Source: Choristoneura fumiferana (taxonomy: Eukaryota > Arthropoda > Insecta > Lepidoptera > Tortricidae). Taken from it: a stretch of 64,000 nt of DNA. Under the pieces are notes generated by a model. The model made no database searches. It was not told where the DNA came from and saw nothing but the letters and a program-made list of their open reading frames with translations. This document shows, piece by piece, positions 40,200 through 49,895 of the stretch. The stretch is taken from NCBI RefSeq assembly GCF_025370935.1, contig NC_133499.1, forward strand, positions 4,469,343 through 4,533,342, in the 5' to 3' direction. A program made the translations under genes and the position numbers. Positions within the stretch are counted from its first letter, which is position 1; every line of letters starts with the position of its first letter.

Positions 40200-40622
40200 C
40201 AACTAGTGTTTACTCACGGGCTACGCACGCGTAAACCATTAGGTTCAGCAGCTGAATTGAAATTTTGGGATTTTTAAAAAATCTTGTGGGAATTCCCGAA
40301 AATTAAATCGTTGTTTTCATTGACGTTGCATTATCCCTATCCCGTGGGAATATGGGAATAAAAAGTAGGCTATGTTTTATTCCAAATAAAAAATATAAAA
40401 AATAGCAAATTTCATGACTCTAAGGCCAGCGGTTATTAGTTCGAGATTTTATCCCTATCCCGTGGGAACGTCGGGATAAAAGTATCCTATGTTTTAATCT
40501 AGGTTATAAACTAACTTTTTGCCAAATTACATCCAACCAAATCCGTCCAGCCGTTTCAGCGTAAAGAAGTAACAAACATACTCACAAACTCGCTCACTCA
40601 CTCACTCACTCATTAGTAGGAT
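40200..40622 (-). mobile_element. Family F-like element, long form
   Basis: Minus-strand order: CCTACTAATGAGTGAGTGAG, TACTTCTTTACGCTGAAACG, two ATCCC-rich repeats of TCCCACGGGATAGGGATA, ending CGTGAGTAAACACTAGT. An internal duplication of ~110 bp makes it longer than other copies. Confidence 0.6.
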
Positions 40623-40679
40623 ACAATGACTCTTTATTGTAACACCACAAATAGTAACGATCACAATCGTTTTTCACCA

Positions 40680-41275
40680 TTTTTTATGTCGCCAGTTGGA
40701 GCTACTTTTGATCCACTTCGTCTTAAAAGCAGCTGGTCTATGTAGCAAGTGGTCTAAAAAGCTGTTCCTAAACTGTTTATGTCGACTTTTGCCGAATTAA
40801 AATAACGAACCAGGAAATGGATGAACAGACGTTCGGGGAGCTTTTTAGATCACTTGCGACTTAGACCAGTTGCTTCTTAGACCACTTGATATTTAGACCA
40901 GCTGCTTTTTAGACGAAGTGATACTAACCTAATCCAAAACTTGCGATTTAGACCAGTTGCTACTTTTTTTTTACATGAAACTGACCGTGATTGACCCCTA
41001 TCTCACCTGATGTTAAGGCCAAAGGTGTATCACACTGGTTCAGTAACAGCCTATTCACTTATACCAGTTGATACTTAAATAAAAATAAAAATCATTTATT
41101 TCAGGTCATTTTGGTAACCCATATTTTTTACAAATATATAAGTATAAATTAAATTACCTACATTAATTTAAATAATTGAAACTAAAATTAAAATTAAATG
41201 ACTTGGACCACTTGCTACTTAGACCAGTTGCTTCTTAGACGAAATGATACTAACCCGATATTAGTCGAACAAATC
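40680..41275. repeat. Array of TTAGACCA(G/C)TTGC iteron-like words
   Basis: About a dozen 15-17-bp units such as TTAGACCAGTTGCTTC, TTAGACCACTTG and AAGTGGTCTAAAAAGC in both orientations, in two clusters (40700-40970 and 41200-41260) split by a LINE-like insertion. AGACGAA(G/A)TGATACTAACC closes each cluster. Confidence 0.72.
40970..41195 (-). mobile_element. LINE/SINE-like insertion within the iteron array
   Basis: The T-run, CATGAAACTGACCGTGATTG and CACCTGATGTTAAGGCC, then ATAAAAATCATTTATTTCAG, look like LINE 3' ends read on the minus strand. Family not certain. Confidence 0.5.
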
Positions 41276-41447
41276 GACGTTGTATCCTCTTCCTTGTGCA
41301 TCGATGGCACACAGAGCAAGCACCAATTTCAGTGCAACATGACTTCCCCACTCCAATCACGGACACATAAATTCATGAAACTCTATCCCCGAGGCTATCA
41401 CTTACAGGGGTGTGTGTTAGGCTGGCTGTAGACGAACGTCTTGAGTT

Positions 41448-41690
41448 TTTAACCCCCGACGCAAAAAGAGGGGTGTTATAAGTTTGACCGCTATGTGTGT
41501 CTGTGTGTGGCACTGTAGCTCTTAAGCGGGTGGACCGATTTGAATGCGGGTTTTTTTATTTGAAAGCAGATTTTCTAGCGATGGTTCTTAAACATGTTTC
41601 ATCAAAATTGGTTCAGCCGTTTTTGAGATATTGAACATTGAAGTGACATTGTCGGGGGTTTTCCAAATTTTTGTTGGTAAGGTTATTTAG
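41448..41690 (+). mobile_element. Family A element
   Basis: Near-consensus: TTTTTAACCCCCGACGCAAA to TTTTTGTTGGTAAGGTTA. Confidence 0.92.
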
Positions 41691-41846
41691 AGAGATAAGA
41701 TACAGCAAACACACACAATCAAGATTAGATACTGATACAAAACATCAGTCCAGACTTTAAAGTAAACAGTAAACGTTTCATATTGTTTGTGTATGCTGCA
41801 GTACTGCAAAAGGGCCGTGGCTCAGTGCAAAATCAATCCATTAACT

Positions 41847-42090
41847 AACCTAACCAACAAAGATTTGGGAATCCCCCGACTTTGTCACTTCAAAGCTTAA
41901 TATCTCAAAAACGGCTGAACCGATTCTGATGAAACATGTCTAAAAACCATCGCTAGAAACCCTGCTTTCAAATAAAAAAAACCGCAGCGAAATCGGTCCA
42001 CCCGTTTAAGAGCTACGGTTCCACATACAAGCACACAAACACATAGCGGTCAAACTTATAACACCCCTCTTTTTGCGTCGGGGGTTAACA
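41847..42090 (-). mobile_element. Family A element, inverted partner of 41448
   Basis: The minus strand runs TAACCCCCGACGCAAAAAGA to TTTGTTGGTTAGGTTA. With 41448-41690 it makes a ~240-bp inverted repeat with a ~155-bp spacer. Confidence 0.92.
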
Positions 42091-42249
42091 ACACATCCCC
42101 GCACGTCTCTGGTGGAAACGCGGCCTAATCATCTTATTGGTTGTGTCGCAGGTCTGTGGTCGCCCTAAAGCGACTGATTATTGTAGGGGGTACGTTTCAT
42201 TAGTTTCTGTTTGGTCAGCGCTGTTTAATAGCGCTATAGAGACTCGATC

Positions 42250-42385
42250 GCTGGCCCTACTATGAAGTGCAAATTTCTAACTTCGTATCTTGCCGTCCCG
42301 CTTACGCTTATATTATTTAATACGAGAGTGAGAGGGACGGTACGATACGAACTTCGATTTCTGGAATTTCGTAGTAGCACCCCCG
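42250..42385. mobile_element. Family P MITE, intact
   Basis: CTACTATGAAGTGCAAATT, CCGTCCCGCTTACGCTTATA, TTAATACGAGAGTGAGAGG, CGATTTCTGGAATTTCGTAG. Uninterrupted reference for 6674-7412. Confidence 0.82.
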
Positions 42386-42459
42386 TTATTAGGTGCTGTA
42401 GCTTTCTTAGCGGGGTCATCCGATTAAGTGCTTTTATTGCTTCCGTCTGCCTTGTTTGA

Positions 42460-42512
42460 CGTTGTGGTCTCTCAAACTGACAGCCGTGGGTTCGAACCTG
42501 GCTAAATCCTGA
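42460..42512 (+). mobile_element. tRNA-like SINE fragment
   Basis: GTGGTCTCTCAAACTGACAG and GTGGGTTCGAACCTGG (B-box). Head of a SINE, possibly a D relative. Confidence 0.45.
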
Positions 42513-42514
42513 CT

Positions 42515-42965
42515 TTATATAAAAAAAAATATTCGGCTGGAGGGCAAACGAGCAAGTGGGTCTCCTGAGGGTAAGAGATCACCATCGCCCATAAACATCT
42601 GCAACACCAGGGGTATTGCAGATACGTTGCCAACCTTGAGGCCTAAGACGGGATGCCTCAAGTCAGTGGCGTAGCCTGGACTAATGTAGACGTGGGCGCA
42701 GTCGTATCAGCGAGGCCCCTTTTCTATGGTCGCATCGCATTTAAAGAGGCCTCATGAGGCCTTTTTATGGTCAAGCCCGTGGGCGAGGGCCCACTCGGTC
42801 CACGCCTAGCTACGCCACTGCCTCAAGTGCCAGTTATTTCACCGGCTGTCTTACTCTCCACGCCGAAACACAACAGTGCAAGCAGTGCTGCTTCACGGCA
42901 GGATTAGCGAGCAAGATGGTGGTAGCAATCCGGGCGGACCTTGCACTAGGTCCTGCAAAATGTTT
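42515..42965 (+). mobile_element. Family J repeat interrupted by a hAT-type MITE
   Basis: GGCTGGAGGGCAAACGAGCA, GATCACCATCGCCCATAAAC, ATCTGCAACACCAGGGGTAT, TTTCACCGGCTGTCTTACTC and AACACAACAGTGCAAGCAG. Copies at 55985 and 62060. Confidence 0.82.
42664..42820. mobile_element. hAT-type MITE with perfect 8-bp duplication
   Basis: 157 bp, ends CAGTGGCGTAGC and GCTACGCCACTG (12 bp perfect), flanked by CCTCAAGT at 42656-42663 and 42821-42828. The interior is GC-rich. Clear hAT signature. Confidence 0.95.
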
Positions 42966-43009
42966 TGCTTGGAGTTTTTTTTATTAAATCGTGTTTTTTT
43001 GGAGAAATT

Positions 43010-44165
43010 ACGTATCCCACTAATGTTATAAATGCGAAAGTTTGTAAGTCTGTTTGTTACCTCTTCACGTCTAAACCGCGGGTACGTATTATATATGTAT
43101 AAATTTAAAATACATATCGGTTGAAAATACATACAGTTGAAATACCGAAAATTATAAAGTTATTGACATAAGTTCTAAAAGCATAAGCTTGAAATGCATA
43201 GTGATCAAAATATATAATGGTTACAACGCGTAATGGTTCTTAGTCATATGGCACAAAATGCATATTTTCATAAAGTATACGTTCAAAATTTATACAGTAT
43301 GTTTTCTATAATGGTTGAAATACATACTAGACACTGAATTTTCACAAAGAAAAATGCATATATTACAATTCTGGCACTCGCCGGCCGCTGCCGCGGCACG
43401 CTCGCTATGCTCGCTCGGCTCGTGCTTGTTTTGGTCAAAGTTGAACCTAACACGCTCCTCCTCGCTACGCTCGTCGTCGCACCTAAAGTTTCTATTCAAT
43501 TTATGATCTGACTTTAGTTTAAAATGCAAGATCTTGTTAGACAATACCGATTCCGATCAGTCGGTATCTTATAGGTTAGGTAGGTTAGAGTTTTGTCCAG
43601 GCGCGAAGCGCCTTAACTACCCTGAATAGGAGCTCCGCGAAGCGGAGCTCCGTCGACTTGTCTTACAGTCCTTAATTTTTCAGAATTTAACATGTAAATA
43701 CAATGTGAATAGACTGGAGATGATGATGAACCTAGGCATTATATAGTATGTATTTTGACCATTATGAAAAACGTACTATAGGAATTTTAATTGTTATTTC
43801 TTTCAACTATTATATATTCTGATTGTATATATTCTGAACATATACATTGTGAACTTAGTCATTTTAATTTTATGTATTTCGACAGTATGAAAAACGGGCT
43901 TTATGAATTTTGATTAATATTTATTTTAACCATTATATTTTTCAATTTTCGGTATTTCAACTGTATGTATTTCAACCGATATACATATATTTTAAATTTA
44001 TACATTATAATACGTACCCCTAAACCGCTGAACCGATTTAGATGAAATTCGGTATACAGATAGTTTGAATGTCGGAGAAGGACATAGGATAGTTTTTAAC
44101 CCGGAAAATTGCACAGTTCCCGCGGGATAGCGAAAAACGAATTCCACGCGGACGGAGTGGCTGAT
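43010..44165 (+). mobile_element. Family F element interrupted by a hAT-type MITE
   Basis: 5' part CACTAATGTTATAAATGCGA, GTTTGTTACCTCTTCACGTC. 3' part GAACCGATTTAGATGAAATT, AACCCGGAAAATTGCACAGT, ACGCGGACGGAGTGGCTGAT. Confidence 0.85.
43080..44020. mobile_element. 941-bp hAT-type MITE with long inverted ends and 8-bp duplication
   Basis: TAAACCGC at 43072-43079 and 44021-44028. Ends GGGTACGTATTATA and TATAATACGTACCCC extend as imperfect inverted repeats of ~90 bp (CGGTTGAAAATACATACAGT). The interior has a GC patch (43380-43480) and a perfect 10-bp-arm stem at 43629-43651 (GGAGCTCCGC, loop GAA). No transposase ORF. Confidence 0.9.
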
Positions 44166-44504
44166 ATTTTATTCATTCCCCTTAGAAACATTCTTTTGCG
44201 TGTATCTTTTAACTACTTTAATTAAGTATTCTATTAAAATATAATTATAATTGTAACAACTGTGTTACTTGAAAGGACCAACGAAATAGTATTTTCCTTT
44301 TTAATTTATAGACATGAATTACTTTGCTCATCCTCAACTTCAAAGGTAAATATCATAACTAATTCTTTCTAATTTCCCTTTATTTCTTAGCCCTGGGGAT
44401 GTACGTGGTCTGTTAAATTAAATGCTCCTATTTATTTAATTGTTTCATGTGTCGCCTACGCGAGGAGTTTGGGTAAATTATGTGTTAGTTTTCATGATAA
44501 TAAT

Positions 44505-44765
44505 TTCTTTGCTGATTGTACATTTTGTTGACTGTACTTAGTTTGCATTGTCATCTAAACTACAAGCCCGTACTAAATATTAAATCGATGCCATTAACCG
44601 TTGAGGAGTTCCCTCCTGCGGAGACGATCCTGGCTAGACTATTAGGAGTTTCTGCCAGATTATTATATTGTCACTATATTTACATAAGTATGCCAACTTT
44701 CAAGTTGACCCGCACATGCATACTTACATACATTGCAAGTTAAATAAAAGCTTGTAAATAATCAT
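44505..44765 (+). mobile_element. Family M element
   Basis: TTTGTTGACTGTACTTAGTT, AACCGTTGAGGAGTTCCCTC, GAGACGATCCTGGCTAGAC, ATTACATAAAAGCTTGT-like end. Confidence 0.8.
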
Positions 44766-44879
44766 AATACTCATAGTAATTTTAACTTAAACAGACTTAT
44801 ATCGGGACTTAAAGTTGCTTTACAGAGTTCTAGATTACTCCACCTCTACTGAATAAGTAATTAGTTTGACAACTTGAGC

Positions 44880-45015
44880 GTTCATGCAGTTCCTCCACCT
44901 CCACACTGTATGAAGACACAGAGATCACACAAACCTTGACTATCACCACCACCACACTACACTGACGCGGTTCGAACTCAACCACAGTTCATCCTCAGAG
45001 CGACACAACTGACTA
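44880..45015 (+). mobile_element. Family S fragment
   Basis: CAGTTCCTCCACCTCCACAC, CACTACACTGACGCGGTTCG, TTCATCCTCAGAGCGACAC. A separate piece, TTACTTTGCTCATCC, lies at 44315. Confidence 0.65.
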
Positions 45016-45056
45016 CTACAAGTCCTATTTTCCTTGTTAGTTCTTAATTAAAGTTT

Positions 45057-45303
45057 TTTTTTAACCCCCGATACAAAAAGAGGGGTGTTAAATAAGCTTG
45101 ATCGCAATGTGTGTCTGTGTGTCTGTCTGTGGCACCGTAGCTCATAAAAGAGTGAACCGATTTGAATGCAGTTTTATATTTGAAAGCAGGGTTTCTAGCG
45201 ATGGTTCTTAGACATGTTTTATCAAAATTGTTTCAGCCGTTTTTGAGATATTGAAGTTTGAAGTGACATTGTCGGGGGCTTTCCAACTTTTTGTTGGTAA
45301 GGT
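45057..45303 (+). mobile_element. Family A element
   Basis: TTTTTAACCCCCGATACAAA to TTTTTGTTGGTAAGGTT. Confidence 0.9.
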
Positions 45304-45509
45304 TGCTGAAGTCGGTGAAAAAAGAGATTAACCTACCAACCAACATAAAAAACTTGAAACAGGATGCTGCACAAGGCTCTCGTCTCTACGGTAAAATTAA
45401 CAACCTGAAATCTATCTACACATTGTCAAAATTCGAAGTGAAAGTTATATTACAAAATTGGCTCCAGCGTCTATCTTACTTTGATACAGAAATTTTGTTT
45501 GTAGGTTAA
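45304..45509 (+). other. Open stretch with weak LINE-like C-terminus
   Basis: A frame contains INLPTNIKNLKQ and later SKFEVKVILQNWLQRLSYFD. The spacing is like the tail of a Jockey/CR1 reverse transcriptase (F-N-x-LP...F-K...L). The match is weak and the frame starts inside family A. Confidence 0.25.
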
Positions 45510-45554
45510 GTTTACTTGAGTATTTCTATTTGGGCAACAATATCTAAACCTAAA

Positions 45555-46345
45555 ATTTATAACAAAAAATAGAACTGACTACAAAAAACCATGAAAATGA
45601 TTTTCTACCAGTCTGGAGTCGGTGCCTCAGGACGAGCCAGCAGGAGTGGACCTATAATCGTCTACCTCACCTACAACTATACGAGTATATTGGGCTTCAA
45701 TCACTCCTGCTGGCTCGTGCTGAGGCACCGACTTCAGACTGGTAGAAAATTATTTTCATGGTTTTTGTAGTCGGTTCTATTTTTTGTTATAATTTTTTTT
45801 CACGCTTTTTAGTGTAAATGATCTAAGATACAATAGTTTAATCTCAACTGCTCGTCACCTTTTACGAAAAATTGCTTTTTCCGATGCAGAGACTTTCATT
45901 GTTGAGGAGTCTTGGTGCTTCATCACATCACCCGTTCCATTTCACCATATGAATAACGATGAGCTTAAATTGCTTAGCAACTGCGTTAAAGTAATTTAAA
46001 TTCAACCCGTGAAGTACTTGTTATTGAGTAGTCGCTCCATTGGTCAAATTTGGTCTTCATCATCAGTTCCACTTCACCAAATGATGATTTTCAAGAGCAA
46101 ATGCACGAGTTACTCCTAAATATATCAAAATTACCATAGGCGTTTCTACAATATTTGAAGAGTCCCCTCGATTTCCTTAGGATCCAACCATCAGATCCTG
46201 ATTTGGTGCTTATGGGACCTAATTGAAACCATTCCTAGACGATCGAAAAAAAAATGTTCAAATCGGTTCATAAATGACGGAGTTCTGAGGTAACAAACAT
46301 TAAAAAAAAATACAACCGAATTGATAGCCTCTTCCTTTTTTTGAA
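45555..46345 (-). mobile_element. Family L element with long stem-loop
   Basis: The stem (45563-45650 with 45700-45785) carries GGTGCCTCAG(C/G)ACGAGCCAGC. To its right the body continues to CAACCGAATTGATAGCC and a TTTTTTTGAAAAA end. On the minus strand it follows the same order as 17228-17885. Confidence 0.82.
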
Positions 46346-47044
46346 AAAAAAAAATCACAATGACATTCAACTATTACTTAGATTGTAAATATCCCAACGT
46401 TCATCCCATTTAAACCAATCATTCCCGAACTAAAATTCTTGTAACCGAGGGATGACGTCCTATTATTATCTTTTTGTCATATTATATTTTATTATTACTA
46501 CTAACTAGTTCGCTGTTTTACAATAATTATGAACTATCGAGTATGTACAACTATGTTAAGTATGTACAATGAAAAATAATAGCAAAGATTTACAATAAGG
46601 AAATTAATAAGTATGAAAAACTAACAAGAAGTAGGTACTTATAATGTTACATTGTCCAAGAACATGTTTGTTTAAGACACAGGTTTAAACCTAGTTTAGG
46701 GGTCTAAAGTTCGACCACTGACTTAAGATTTCTTTGTACAAACATTATGTCTAATGTTACTTGTTACAATTGTTTTTGAGTACAATAAAGATTTATATTA
46801 TTCAAAAATATAATGAACCGGGCATTAAGGTTAAGGTTTCAAGTAATTTTCCAACGTTATTTATCAATGCGGATGTTTTCCAAAAGGGCGTAGAATTCGT
46901 AGAATACTGTTTTAGTTTAAATATAAATAAAGCAAATCCTTTATTTGTTGAAATTTTGGAGTGGGCCGGGTACAGCCCGCCCATTTCAGCTGAAGTACCC
47001 TGTTTCGAGAATAAGTTTATTTTTTACTTTTTGTTTTCAGGAGT
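46346..47044. other. Unassigned AT-rich DNA
   Basis: A long open frame crosses 46761-47171 but opens on TTG and runs into family Q. A TTTTTGTTTTCAG acceptor-like site ends at 47040. No homology recognised. Confidence 0.35.
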
Positions 47045-47445
47045 CATTAGAAATCTATCATTACCCGACTGCCCAAAGGAGGTTTATGTTCTTCGAGCGT
47101 ATGTATGTATGTCCATTTCTTTGGTTCTGGCTGCATGCAGCCTAAACGGCTGGACGGATTTTAACATATGAGGTATCATTGGATTCGTCATAACAGTCGG
47201 AGTGACATAGGCTATATAATTTGTCCGCGAAAAAAAAATATGGCGGAGGAATGAAAAAAAAAACAATTTGTATTGTAACAGTATGGGTATCAAATGAAAG
47301 CTTATAATAGTGCTCATTCTAAATATATATGGGTAATAATACTTTTAATATACCATTTTCACAGAATTATCAAAAAAGTATATCATAAAACATTAATTAA
47401 AAAAATCAAAAACCCAACTGCCATAAAAAAAGGAAGAAAAAAAGA
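47045..47445 (+). mobile_element. Family Q repeat
   Basis: TTACCCGACTGCCCAAAGGA, CGTATGTATGTATGTCC, GCAGCCTAAACGGCTGGACG, GGAGTGACATAGGCTAT, ending AAACCCAACTGCCATAAAA. A minus-strand relative is at 58775-58935. Confidence 0.65.
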
Positions 47446-47734
47446 AGGCTGAGCACCACGTAGCTTTTAAAGTTCATCAGTCGGGACCCATGTAAATCGT
47501 GACCAGCTCAAAACTGTTAGTACGGGTTCGACTTTAACTTATTTAAATTAACTACAGTTGAACCATGAAAATCGCGACCTCATTAAATGAAGTAGAAGGG
47601 ACTTTTGAATTAGCTAAATATGTTTTTCAAACTATTTGACGTTAGTTATCGGTAAATATAAATTTAATAACAACAATATGCTGAAGTAGAACGGTTACTA
47701 TAATATCTATAGAAAGGTGGTGGCATGTGGTTGC

Positions 47735-47830
47735 GAAAATCTGGGGCACGGTAGTGCCCCCGCCTCGCAAAAAAAGGGTCGTGGTTGCGAACCCTCATCG
47801 CACTTCCTCGTTTTGCAAGATCGTCCACAC
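47735..47830 (+). mobile_element. tRNA-like SINE of another family
   Basis: GGGGCACGGTAGTGCCCCCG, CCTCGCAAAAAAAGGGTCG and GTGGTTGCGAACCCTC (degenerate B-box). Different from B, C and D. Confidence 0.5.
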
Positions 47831-47904
47831 ATTTGATTTTATTTTATTTACAATATAAGACACAACAATATTGAATATGAAAATACCGCGACACTCATTA
47901 AATG

Positions 47905-47985
47905 AAGAAGAAGAAGGGCTACGAACTAGCCCGAAATATGTCGAGCTAAACTCGATTTGACGTGAGTTATCCGGTACAATATAAA
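47905..47985 (+). mobile_element. Family N fragment
   Basis: GAAGGGCTACGAACTAGCCC, ATGTCGAGCTAAACTCGATT, GACGTGAGTTATCCGG. Confidence 0.75.
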
Positions 47986-48027
47986 TTTAATACACAACAA
48001 TATTATTAAGTACAATAGTACTAGTTA

Positions 48028-48110
48028 TTAAGTATAGTTTCTGAGACATTGAACTTTGAAATGACAATGAGATTTCTTAACTTTTCCAAGTTGGTTAGGT
48101 TATTACTGTT
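48028..48110 (+). mobile_element. Family A 3' fragment
   Basis: GAGACATTGAACTTTGAAAT, TTAACTTTTCCAAGTTGGTT. Confidence 0.6.
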
Positions 48111-48281
48111 ATTAGTCTTGGCGGGAGCACTCCCGTGCCCCGGATCGGAAAAGGTTTCGCCTGAAAACAATCTGCAATAACAAGCTCTCCTTGTCCAACT
48201 CAGGTTAGTTAGTAAATAAGTTGAGCTGCGACTTGAAGCTCCTAACTTCTCATTGATAACTCGTTGCGACAAGGTCCCTGT

Positions 48282-48741
48282 TAGTGATGTAACGAATGTC
48301 ATTTTTTGAACATTTGCGAATGCGAATGCGAATATCTGCTACCGACATTCGCGAATGCGAATGCGAATATTCAGTTTTTCGTTTTTGCGCCAATTTGTCT
48401 ATGGCAGTCTCGTTCGAACGAAGTGCGTTCCGTTTGTACTTTGTTCCGAGAATTACCCAGTTTATTTATACGAGCGCATCGCAAAGTAAATAAATAAATA
48501 ATACCAAATGATTAAGTGAAGACTGATAATGTGATTGATTACGAGATTAAGTTATTTTTTTGTATAAAAAAAACATAAGAAATGAATGTATTTTGATTTC
48601 ATTAACCTATCTATTATCTAATAATTGTATTTTTTTCTGATATTCATATTCGCAAAACATTCGCAGAAATTTTGCGAATGCGAATGCGAATATGCAAAAA
48701 TATGCGAATATTCGCGAATGCGAATATTCGTTACATCACTA
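48282..48741. mobile_element. hAT-type MITE (TAGTGATGTAACG) with perfect 8-bp duplication
   Basis: 460 bp. Ends TAGTGATGTAACGAATG and CATTCG-type complement closing CGTTACATCACTA. GTCCCTGT lies at 48274-48281 and 48742-48749. Inside both ends are GCGAAT hexamer repeats. No ORF of note. Confidence 0.93.
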
Positions 48742-48939
48742 GTCCCTGTTAGCTCAACTTTGTTGCAGTGTCGTCATATTTAAATTATGGAAGTGTCGAC
48801 TTGGTTCTAGAATCGTTTGCGACAGAGAAGAGGATTTGAAAAGTTTACGCTGTACTTGCATTGTTACAAATGTAATCATTAAACATGCTTAAAATACTAG
48901 TTTCAAGATTTAAATCTAGTTTTGAATATTGGACATTCA

Positions 48940-48985
48940 GTAACCTCGGGGCGCGAGTCCGATTTGCACTTGGCTGATTTTTTTT
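48940..48985 (+). mobile_element. Family G 3' end fragment
   Basis: TAACCTCGGGGCGCGAGTCC, GATTTGCACTTGGC. Confidence 0.5.
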
Positions 48986-49109
48986 CATTATGTTCTCCTT
49001 GTATCCTATTTCAAACTTTAAAAATCATTGACCGTATTTAATTTATCTAAAAACTATAAGAATTATTATCGTTTGTTCGATGTAAGGTTTCGTAATCCAA
49101 AAAAATAAA

Positions 49110-49290
49110 AAAAATAACAATAATGGAACCGACTACAAAACCCTTGAAAATATTTTTCTATGTATGTACCTACTAGCCCGAAGTCGGTACCTCAGCACGA
49201 GCCAGCAGGAGTGGAACCATAGTCGTCTACCTCACCTACATACTATGGGTTTCAATCACTCCTGTACATAGGTTAATACTTTAAAAAATA
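49110..49290 (+). mobile_element. Family L element, truncated stem
   Basis: AATGGAACCGACTACAAAAC, CGGTACCTCAGCACGAGCCA, GCAGGAGTGGAACC. The right arm stops after AATCACTCCTG. Confidence 0.75.
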
Positions 49291-49384
49291 ATACAACATA
49301 TGTACTTTAGTTTACTGTTAACCTCAGCGGGTCCCCCGACACCGACGACGCTTAGATAAAAAAATATTACTAGGTACTTATACT

Positions 49385-49895
49385 AAATTAACTTAGGCTA
49401 ATTTTGCACATTAACAACGGATTTACTAGAAACACAGGGAAGCTTAAAGTTCCATCGTACAGACTGGCTAAAACCAAAAAGTCTTTTCTGGGAAATTGCA
49501 TACGTTTTTATAATAAAATTCCAAAAAATATTATAAATGAAACGGATACAAAATTCAGATCTATTGTCAAGAAGACATTAATATCAAAGGCGTATTATAA
49601 AGTTAATGATTATATCATGGACAGGGATATTTGGAAATAATTCCGATCCGCATTAGCGATCCCTTCAAATAGCGAACCTACTGTGTTAAAAATAAAGTTG
49701 TGTTAAATACTTGTGATGTATACATATCATTTAATAATATTGTAAACCTGTTTAAAAAAAATATATATATACCTCGTTGAGTTTCTTGCCGGATTCTTCT
49801 CAGCAAAGGTTTTTCCGAACCGGTGGTAGATTTTTTTTGACATTCATAAGTGCTTGTTATAGCCTAAATTGAATAAAGATATTTTGACTTTGACT
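49385..49895 (+). pseudogene. CR1/Jockey-like LINE 3' end with reverse transcriptase C-terminus
   Basis: The frame 49404-49640 reads RNTGKLKVPSYRLAKTKKSF, LGNCIRFYNKIPKNI and KTLISKAYYKVNDY, the usual C-terminal pattern (R-L...F...C-I-x-F-Y-N-x-I-P). The 3' region has CCTCGTTGAGTTTCTTGCCG and ends TTGAATAAAGATATTTTGAC with a TTTGACTT tail. 5'-truncated but with an intact final frame, so younger than the other LINE remnants. Confidence 0.85.

Noticed and set aside
46761..47171. 136-codon frame
   Set aside because: Opens on TTG, enters family Q repeat sequence, and shows no recognisable domain.
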